Of a stretch of DNA of 38,485 nt, positions 33,218 through 38,485 are shown piece after piece. Below the pieces are notes generated by a model. The model did not search any database. It saw nothing but the letters and a program-made list of their open reading frames with translations, and had not been told where the DNA came from. Source of the DNA: Actinomycetes bacterium. Its GTDB lineage: Bacteria; Actinomycetota; Actinomycetes; Mycobacteriales; Mycobacteriaceae. The stretch is from the NCBI GenBank assembly GCA_022600605.1, contig JAHZKD010000160.1, forward strand, positions 1-38,485, written 5' to 3'. Within the stretch, counting starts at the first letter, position 1. Each line of letters begins with the position of its first letter. The position numbers were made by a program, and so were the translations under genes.

Positions 33218-33606
33218 CGGCTGGGGACGCTACCAAGCCAACAGTTCATTGCGAATTACGTTTGTTAACAATTCATTATCGCGGTGTTACCGACATATCA
33301 ACCACCTTCGGCCCGCCGGTACTGCTCGGCCGACACTGTGTGAACCGGTAAGCCAAAACAGCCGCTCACTTGCACGTCGGCCACCGGTGCTTGCTACCAA
33401 CTCGTTGCCCCCACATCACAACGATGAACGTGATGTAAATTTCGCACGTTTGGCCTGCAGCTATGCACAGCTCCGGGCTGTTGACGTCCAATCCACCACC
33501 CTTCTACTTTATGTGCACGGGCGGTCATCGGCGACTGCACTCGGATCTGTTCCACGACCCACACATCCACTGCGCGAACCGAATATGCCGACAAAGGGGT
33601 TTTCCA
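33218..33606 (+). promoter_or_regulatory. long divergent regulatory region upstream of whiB3
   Basis: This 389-bp stretch has no supported gene. It contains an AT-rich patch (33240-33300) unlike the surrounding DNA, with the perfect palindrome TTGTTAACAA at 33262-33271. Further down, AACGTG (33427-33432) and CACGTT (33445-33450) form a dyad with a 12-base spacer. An AAAGGGG ribosome-binding site lies at 33593-33599. M. tuberculosis whiB3 also has a long leader, as I recall. A frame is open from 33463 into whiB3, but the upstream residues are not WhiB-like, so I treat it as leader. I cannot place the transcription start. Confidence 0.5.
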
Positions 33607-33897
33607 GTGCCACAGCCTCAAGAGCTACCGGGACCGAACGCCGACATCTGGGATTGGCAGATGTCCGGCCTGTGCCGGGGTGTCGATTCATCGATGTTCT
33701 TCCACCCTGATGGCGAGCGCGGTCGCGCCCGCGCGCACCGCGAGATACGCGCCAAGGAGATGTGCCGCAGCTGCCCCGTGATCACCCAGTGCCGCACCCA
33801 CGCGTTGACCGTCGGCGAGCCCTACGGCATCTGGGGAGGTCTCAGCGAAACCGAGCGCGAACTGCTCCTCAAGCGGGGCATTCGCCGCACCGCCTGA
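33607..33897 (+). CDS. whiB3: WhiB3, Fe-S redox/NO-sensing transcription factor
   Basis: The 96-residue protein has the four WhiB cysteines at 23, 53, 56 and 62 (GLCRG, CRSCPVITQC), the same positions as in M. tuberculosis WhiB3. Also present are the GIWGG turn and the C-terminal basic KRGIRRTA. It holds a [4Fe-4S] cluster that reacts with O2 and NO, binds the principal sigma factor and controls lipid and redox metabolism. GTG 33607 (VPQPQELPGPNADIWDW) is chosen because it matches the WhiB3 N-terminus and has AAAGGGG seven bases upstream. It lies directly upstream of the H-NOX operon, separated by 191 bp. Confidence 0.95.
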   Translation: MPQPQELPGPNADIWDWQMSGLCRGVDSSMFFHPDGERGRARAHREIRAKEMCRSCPVITQCRTHALTVGEPYGIWGGLSETERELLLKRGIRRTA

Positions 33898-34024
33898 AAC
33901 GTTTGCAGTGTGCAGTGGCGCGCGATGTCGAGGGAGGGATCGCCAGGTCTTCGGATTCCGACACCATCAGCACGGGACAGGTGACGTTCCAAGCTGACGG
34001 TGACCATCGGTGCCACGATTCGAC

Positions 34025-34065
34025 TCGGCAAAATTGCCGACAACGCAGAAGCGGCGGACTACGCT
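34025..34065 (+). promoter_or_regulatory. candidate promoter and operator of the H-NOX operon
   Basis: TCGGCAA (34025-34031) and TTGCCGA (34034-34040) form a 7-base dyad with a two-base spacer. CCGACA (34037-34042) and TACGCT (34060-34065), 17 bp apart, are a plausible -35/-10 pair, so the dyad overlaps the -35. A GAGAGG ribosome-binding site follows at 34075-34080. The rest of the 191-bp gap after whiB3 shows no clear terminator, so read-through from whiB3 is also possible. Confidence 0.4.
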
Positions 34066-34088
34066 TTACTGCCTGAGAGGTGGTTCAG

Positions 34089-36956
34089 GTGGCGAGGACC
34101 GACGCTGAAGTGCCTTTGGTTTGGTGGAGTCGCAGTGCGGTGGCGGTGGGGCTCGCGATTGCCCTTGCCACTTGGCTGGGTTGGGCGACCGGTGTCGAAC
34201 AGTTAACCCAGATTCGTCGCGACTGGCCGCACATGACGCCGTGGACCGCTGCGCTCCTGGCCGGATTGGGAATCGCCATTCTGCTGCAGCTGGGGCAGCA
34301 GTCACGCCCCCGGGCGTGGATCGCTCGTGCCGTCGCCGCGTTGACCGGCGGGCTTGCGGCGGTGTTCCTGGCGGAGTACGCCACCGGTCGAGGGTTCGGA
34401 CTAGACCGGATGTTGTTCTCCGATGCGGTGAGCGCACTGCAGGAAAGCTGGCCCGGGCGCCCGAGTCCCCAGACGGCGATGTCAGTTCTGGCGCTGGCGG
34501 GGGCAGTCGCGCTACTGAGACTGGAGCGCCGCTGGATTCCGGCAGCTTGGCCTTTGAGTATCGCGATTGCTGCGGCCCTTCCGCTTGTCGCGATCGCGGC
34601 CTACATGTTGGACGCTGCTCAGATGGTGAGCGTCACGTCGTCTACCGGTATGGGCAATTCGACTTCGATCGCCATGATGCTCCTGGTCGCAGCGACTCTG
34701 TTTGCGCGCTCTGATCGTAATCCGGTGGCTTGGGTGGTGGCGCGGCCCGACCGCAGAGTCCTGGCGACGGTAGTCACCACCTTCGCGGTCCTTCCGATCT
34801 GGGTTGCCGCCTGGCGGACCCTGTTTCTGGCGGTTGGCTTGCAGGGCGATGCGGCGTGGGTGCTGTCGCTCGCGTTGACGGCCCTCCTTCTCGGAGCTTC
34901 CTCCTTCTTCATCACCCGGAATGTCCAACAGCTGTTGATCGACAAGTTGGCGCAGAGCCGCCAACGCGCCGAAGCCGAGCACCAACGTGCCGAAGCCGAG
35001 CACCAACGCGCTGAAGCCGACGAGCGGTATCGGATTCTTGCCGAGAACTCCATCGATGTTGTCGTTCACCTGCGGGGTAGCGAGCCGGTCTGGGTTTCAC
35101 CGTCGATCGAGCCGGCGTTCGGTTGGACCCCTCAGAAGTGGATCGGCGCCGACTTCAGCCCCCGCATCCACCCCGACGATCTCGACACGGTCTTCGGCGC
35201 ACTAGCTGAGATCGCCCAAGGCAAAACGGCGGTCGCGCGGTTTCGCATCGCGACCGCCGATGGCGGTCATCGCTGGGCCGAAGGCCACGGAAAGCCCTAC
35301 ATCGACGTCGAGGGCAACACCGATGGGGTGATCGTCGCGGTACGCATCATCGAGGCTCAGGTCGCGGTGGAGCGGGAGCTTCAACAGGCACGTGACGAGG
35401 CCATTGCGCTGACGGAGTCGAAGTCCGACTACGTGGTGACGGTCAGCCACGAGATCCGCGCTCCATTGCACGCAATACTGGGCTTCTCCGAATTGTTGGA
35501 TAACCAGCTGTCGTCTGAGGGCCGTAACCTCGCCGCCGAGTGGTCCAGGCTGGTCCGTACGGAGGCAGAACGTCTGACACGCCTCATCGAAGATCTCCTC
35601 AACCTCTCCCGACTGGAGGCCGGCAAGACGAAGATCGACTCCACGGCGTTCGCGCTGCGCAAGGTGGTCGACGACGTGATCCAGGTCTCCAGATTCAAGG
35701 CGGAGGCAAAGGGGCTGAAGCTCAACAGCTCGGTCGACCCGAACATCCCGGATTGGCGAACCGGAGATCCTGACAAACTGCACCAAGTGCTGATGAACCT
35801 TGTGTCCAACGCGACGAAGTTCACTCGTGAGGGCCGCATCGACGTAGAGATTTCATCGGGGGCCACCGAGACGGCGGCAGATCTGGTCCGGTTCGCTGTA
35901 ACCGATACCGGGCCGGGGATTCCCGGTGAAGAAATCGGCCGGATTCTGGAGCCTTTCAGGCAGGTGTCGGCCTCCGACGCCGACCGAGGCAGCGGCCTGG
36001 GACTGGCGATCTCCGACAAGATCGTCCAGGCCCTCGGCGGCGAGGGCCTCGGCATCGCGAGCCTCGAGGGCCACGGGACGACCTTCCACTTCACCATTGC
36101 GTTGCCGGAGTCGGAGCCCAATGCACCCGCATCCATTAGGGAGATGGCCGAAACCGCAGAGACCGGTTCGGTGAGGACCATCCTCGTCGCCGACGACAAC
36201 CCGACGAACCAATTGCTGGTCGAGGCACAACTCAAGAAACTCGGCTACGCGTGTGACATCGCGTCCAATGGAGCGGAAGCCCTGGAACGCCTCGAAACGG
36301 GCAGCTTCGAGGCGGTACTGATGGACTGCAATATGCCGGTGATGGACGGATATGAGGCGACCCGCCGTATCCGGGCCCGGGAGCGCGGCACCGGGGTTCA
36401 TCTACCTGTTCTCGCGCTCACGGCGTCTGCGATGGATGCCAACCGCGATGCTTGCGACAGGGCCGGAATGGACGGATTCCTGACCAAGCCATTGCTCCTA
36501 TCCGAACTTGCCAAAGAGCTCACTCGCTTCCTGGGCACTAGTGAGGCAGACGGCTTGAGTCCCGAAACCGACGCCGGCGATTCAGGTCCGAACGGGTCGA
36601 ATGTGCACATCCTCGATGGGGCGCATATCGATCGGCTGGCCGAAGAACTCGGAGCCGAACCATTGCAAAAGGTTGTTTCCACCTTCACCGCTGAAATGCC
36701 ACGGCGCCTGGCCGAGCTGTCGCGGGTGGCAGCCGAGGAGGACCCCGACGCGGTACGGCGCAGCGCTCACGCTCTCCGCTCCCCTAGCGCGATGCTAGGC
36801 GCGGCCGCGTTGGCTGATCGGCTCCGAGTTGTCGAGGAGGCCGAAGATCCTGTCTCGAGACTGTCCGAAGTGCGGCTCGATGACCTGATTGATGCGACCA
36901 TGGAGCAACTGCACGCGAGGATTGGGCAAGCTGTGGATCAAGGAGGAGCCCCATGA
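34089..36956 (+). CDS. membrane hybrid histidine kinase (8TM-PAS-HisKA-HATPase-REC-HPt)
   Basis: The 955-residue protein combines a whole phosphorelay. About eight TM helices cover residues 8-285, followed by a coiled-coil linker with a threefold QRAEAEH repeat and a PAS domain (about 312-435; YRILAENSIDVVVHL, IHPDDLDTVF). HisKA has His454 (SHEIRAPLHAILGF). The ATPase has the N-box with Asn574, then VTDTGPGIP and GSGLGLAISDKI. The receiver has Asp746 (LMDCNMPVMDGYEA), preceded by VADDNPTNQ and followed by LALTA and FLTKPL. The HPt has His894 (AHALRSPSAMLGA). GTG 34089 has GAGAGG eight bases upstream; GTG 34080 is in frame but overlaps that site. The stop overlaps the H-NOX ATG (ATGA), so it is the likely partner kinase. 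No linked output regulator is seen. Confidence 0.93.
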   Translation: MARTDAEVPLVWWSRSAVAVGLAIALATWLGWATGVEQLTQIRRDWPHMTPWTAALLAGLGIAILLQLGQQSRPRAWIARAVAALTGGLAAVFLAEYATGRGFGLDRMLFSDAVSALQESWPGRPSPQTAMSVLALAGAVALLRLERRWIPAAWPLSIAIAAALPLVAIAAYMLDAAQMVSVTSSTGMGNSTSIAMMLLVAATLFARSDRNPVAWVVARPDRRVLATVVTTFAVLPIWVAAWRTLFLAVGLQGDAAWVLSLALTALLLGASSFFITRNVQQLLIDKLAQSRQRAEAEHQRAEAEHQRAEADERYRILAENSIDVVVHLRGSEPVWVSPSIEPAFGWTPQKWIGADFSPRIHPDDLDTVFGALAEIAQGKTAVARFRIATADGGHRWAEGHGKPYIDVEGNTDGVIVAVRIIEAQVAVERELQQARDEAIALTESKSDYVVTVSHEIRAPLHAILGFSELLDNQLSSEGRNLAAEWSRLVRTEAERLTRLIEDLLNLSRLEAGKTKIDSTAFALRKVVDDVIQVSRFKAEAKGLKLNSSVDPNIPDWRTGDPDKLHQVLMNLVSNATKFTREGRIDVEISSGATETAADLVRFAVTDTGPGIPGEEIGRILEPFRQVSASDADRGSGLGLAISDKIVQALGGEGLGIASLEGHGTTFHFTIALPESEPNAPASIREMAETAETGSVRTILVADDNPTNQLLVEAQLKKLGYACDIASNGAEALERLETGSFEAVLMDCNMPVMDGYEATRRIRARERGTGVHLPVLALTASAMDANRDACDRAGMDGFLTKPLLLSELAKELTRFLGTSEADGLSPETDAGDSGPNGSNVHILDGAHIDRLAEELGAEPLQKVVSTFTAEMPRRLAELSRVAAEEDPDAVRRSAHALRSPSAMLGAAALADRLRVVEEAEDPVSRLSEVRLDDLIDATMEQLHARIGQAVDQGGAP
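34962..35024. repeat. three 21-bp repeats in the kinase coiled coil
   Basis: Units CAACGCGCCGAAGCCGAGCA... at 34962, 34983 and 35004 encode three heptads (QRAEAEH, QRAEAEH, QRAEADE) linking the last TM helix to the PAS domain. A change of whole heptads would keep the coil register, so the length could vary without breaking signalling. Confidence 0.88.
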
Positions 36957-37489
36957 AGGGCGTGCTGTTCAACGCCGTTGAGGAAGCGGTATCGCGCGAG
37001 TGGAGTGAAGATCTGTGGGATGACCTACTGATCGCAGCCGATGTGGACGGGGCTTACACCGCTCTGGGAAATTACCCCGACGCCCAACTGGTTGCGCTGG
37101 CCAATGCTGCAGCCGAACGCCTGAGTTCTCCGGTCGAGGATGTCCTGCGGACGCTGGGAAGGATAACCTTTGAACCTCTTTTTGCCCGTTACGGGGGTCT
37201 CATGGAGGAGCCCACATCGCTACGCGAATTCCTTCCCATACTCGAAGAATTGATTCACCCCCAGGTGCTGAAGCTCTACCCGGGAGCTTCGGTCCCACGA
37301 TTCGTGCTCCGCGAGAACGGAGCCGACCTTGAGTTGGACTACGTGTCAGTGCGGAACATGTGCACCCTCGCCGAAGGACTAATTCAAGGGGTCGCCGATC
37401 ACTACGGTGAAACCGTGGCAGTGGACCAGCCGAGCTGCAAACAGCGCGGCGACTCCCGCTGCACCATACGAATCAAGCCCGCGGCTTGA
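36953..37489 (+). CDS. H-NOX (heme nitric oxide/oxygen binding) sensor protein
   Basis: The 178-residue protein is a complete stand-alone H-NOX domain. It begins MKGVLFNAVEEAV and has proximal heme ligand His102 (LIHPQV), Pro115 (packs against heme) and the propionate-binding Y-x-S-x-R motif as Tyr130, Ser132, Arg134. Spacing agrees with Thermoanaerobacter H-NOX (His102, Pro115, Tyr131, Ser133, Arg135). The O2-stabilising distal Tyr140 of that protein corresponds to Leu139 here, so stable O2 binding is unlikely and NO is the predicted ligand. Cys137, Cys162 and Cys170 align with three zinc-site Cys of proteobacterial H-NOX; the His ligand is Gln159. Bacterial H-NOX proteins bind and inhibit or activate a neighbouring kinase or cyclase. 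Start and stop overlap both neighbours by four bases. Confidence 0.94.
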   Translation: MKGVLFNAVEEAVSREWSEDLWDDLLIAADVDGAYTALGNYPDAQLVALANAAAERLSSPVEDVLRTLGRITFEPLFARYGGLMEEPTSLREFLPILEELIHPQVLKLYPGASVPRFVLRENGADLELDYVSVRNMCTLAEGLIQGVADHYGETVAVDQPSCKQRGDSRCTIRIKPAA

Positions 37490-38163
37490 GCGGGCCTGCT
37501 GATCGGCCCGCGGCCGTTGAGCGCCTTGAGCGCCGCCTTGCCCGCGAGCGGGCCGCACGACTTCAGGCCGAGGCCATCGCAGAGCGTGTCACCTCGGATC
37601 GCTGGGAGCTCCAGCAGCAGCTGGAGGAGAAGCTCGCTCTGCGGACCTCGGAATTGGAGGCGGCGAGGCGGACCGCAGCCGAGGCGGTGAGCGAGCAAGA
37701 GCGTTTCACCGCGGCAATATCTCACGACCTCCGAACCGCGCTGGGGGCGCTGTTTTTTCTGGCCGATTCACTGTCCCCGGAGGAGCCGCCGAGCGCGCAG
37801 CAGCTTGAGCAACTGCGGAACCTGCTCGCGGACATGCGAACCGTCATGGACTTCCAGGCGGGCGCTACGACCGCTGAGGACGCCGACACCGGGCGCCGGG
37901 TCGCTGCCGGCAACAGCCCCGCCTCTCCTATGACGCTTGCAGACGTCATCTCAGCCCACGAGGGGACCTGGCATCAGGTCGCCGCCCGCGCCGGCAAGTT
38001 ATTGATGCTCGACATACAAACCCCCGCCAGCCAGGTGAACGCTGGTCTCGGGGACGAGGTCGATGAGATCGTTCTAGGTGTAATCCATCATCGGTTGGAT
38101 GCTTCTGAGCCGGTGATCGAGCTGCATCTCACGGTCGACGCCGGAGCCTTGCAGGTCACGTAG
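37486..38163 (+). CDS. small coiled-coil/HisKA protein with degenerate or missing ATPase
   Basis: The 225-residue protein starts with TTG overlapping the H-NOX stop (TTGA). Residues 10-75 form a charged coiled coil (RLERRLARERAARLQAEA, ELEAARRTAAEAVSEQERF). A HisKA-like helix follows with His80 (FTAAISHDLRTALGALFFL). After residue 120 there is only a vestige of an ATPase domain (DEVDEIVLGVIHHRLDASEP), with no N-box Asn, no G1 DxGxG and no G2. It may be a phosphoacceptor or dimerisation partner for the hybrid kinase, or an H-NOX-binding scaffold. It could also be a decayed kinase, but the frame is intact and tightly coupled. No TM segment is visible. Confidence 0.75.
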   Translation: MSGPADRPAAVERLERRLARERAARLQAEAIAERVTSDRWELQQQLEEKLALRTSELEAARRTAAEAVSEQERFTAAISHDLRTALGALFFLADSLSPEEPPSAQQLEQLRNLLADMRTVMDFQAGATTAEDADTGRRVAAGNSPASPMTLADVISAHEGTWHQVAARAGKLLMLDIQTPASQVNAGLGDEVDEIVLGVIHHRLDASEPVIELHLTVDAGALQVT

Positions 38164-38164
38164 C

Positions 38165-38485
38165 CTACCGACGCTGGGCCGCGTCGCTGCAAACCACCAC
38201 GTTTCGGCCCGATTGCTTGGCCCGATACATCGCGGCGTCGGCGCGGGCGGTTGCTTCGGTAGCCGACTCACCCGGAACGGTGATGGTGGCGCCGATGCTC
38301 AGCGACAAATGAATGGACGTTCCGCGGTGCTGGATCGGCTCGGTGGCCCGGCAACGAATTTTCTCGGCGATCTTGGTGACCTCGCCCAGGTCGAGCACAC
38401 CAGGCAGCAGAACGAGCAGCACGTCCTCGCCCACGCGTCCCAGGGTGTGGGACGGGCGGATACATTCGTGGCTCCGGACCGCGAC
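38165..38485 (-). CDS. C-terminal part of a GGDEF-domain protein, degenerate motif, cut by window end
   Basis: The frame is open to the last base, so the N-terminus is outside. The visible 106 residues are a GGDEF domain: LGRVGEDVLLVLLPGV holds the active-site loop, read as GEDVL instead of GGDEF, followed by LSLSIGATI and ADAAMYRAKQSGRN, which are canonical. With the second Gly, the Glu and the Phe replaced, cyclase activity is unlikely unless another site compensates. It converges on the H-NOX operon with a one-base gap between stop codons. H-NOX genes in other bacteria are often linked to c-di-GMP enzymes; here the strand is opposite, so co-function is only suggested. Confidence 0.85.
   Translation of the reverse strand, partial: VAVRSHECIRPSHTLGRVGEDVLLVLLPGVLDLGEVTKIAEKIRCRATEPIQHRGTSIHLSLSIGATITVPGESATEATARADAAMYRAKQSGRNVVVCSDAAQRR

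Noticed and set aside
33463..33606. 48-residue N-terminal extension of WhiB3
   Set aside because: The extra residues do not resemble WhiB proteins, and AAAGGGG sits correctly before GTG 33607.

Overview
The window looks like a chromosomal segment of a non-tuberculous member of the Mycobacteriaceae. It is GC-rich, uses many GTG starts and short start/stop overlaps, and most of its proteins read as orthologues of Mycobacterium tuberculosis proteins between Rv3361c and Rv3416, in the same order: mfpA, an mfp-type sensor kinase, spoU/trmL, an Rv3368c nitroreductase, dnaE2, htdY, acrA1, iunH, imuB, imuA', guaA, choD, guaB3, guaB2, Rv3412, rsdA, sigD, Rv3415c and whiB3. These assignments rest on remembered family sequences, not on a search. 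Several genes that M. tuberculosis has in this interval are missing, and others are inserted. I see no rRNA, tRNA, insertion sequence, prophage or CRISPR array.

Layout. Positions 1-2016 carry the 3' part of an FHA-ABC transporter (Rv1747 type). Positions 2087-5163 (minus) hold a coupled set: methyltransferase, sensor kinase, MfpA. The Roadblock, DUF742 and GTPase genes that normally lie between the last two are absent. From 5251 to 9967 come a tRNA 2'-O-methyltransferase, a four-copy 30-bp tandem repeat, a nitroreductase and the SOS polymerase gene dnaE2 with a perfect LexA box. A membrane protein with a degenerate GGDEF domain follows (10009-11154), then lipid genes htdY and acrA1, with iunH coupled to acrA1. 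imuA'-imuB (15233-17646) has its own LexA box, so the whole mutasome (DnaE2, ImuB, ImuA') is present. A four-gene cassette (17907-22099) encodes an SDR, a ferritin-like diiron protein, a Baeyer-Villiger-type flavoprotein and a MerR regulator. Purine genes follow: guaA, then guaB3 and guaB2, with choD and a frameshifted, repeat-flanked DUF559-like gene between them. The sigma-D/anti-sigma pair has an anti-sigma factor with a greatly expanded repetitive extracytoplasmic tail. Rv3415c and whiB3 end the conserved backbone.

The most striking part is the right end, 34089-38163, where M. tuberculosis has groEL1 after whiB3. Three genes joined by 4-nt overlaps encode an eight-TM hybrid histidine kinase (PAS-HisKA-HATPase-REC-HPt), a complete H-NOX heme gas sensor and a small coiled-coil/HisKA protein with no recognisable ATPase. 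The H-NOX has proximal His102, the Y-x-S-x-R heme-propionate motif and Pro115. It has Leu where O2-binding members have the distal Tyr, which predicts a nitric oxide sensor. It lies directly downstream of whiB3, a gene for a redox/NO-responsive Fe-S regulator, and faces a second degenerate GGDEF gene cut by the window edge. I infer a nitric-oxide phosphorelay module inserted beside whiB3.
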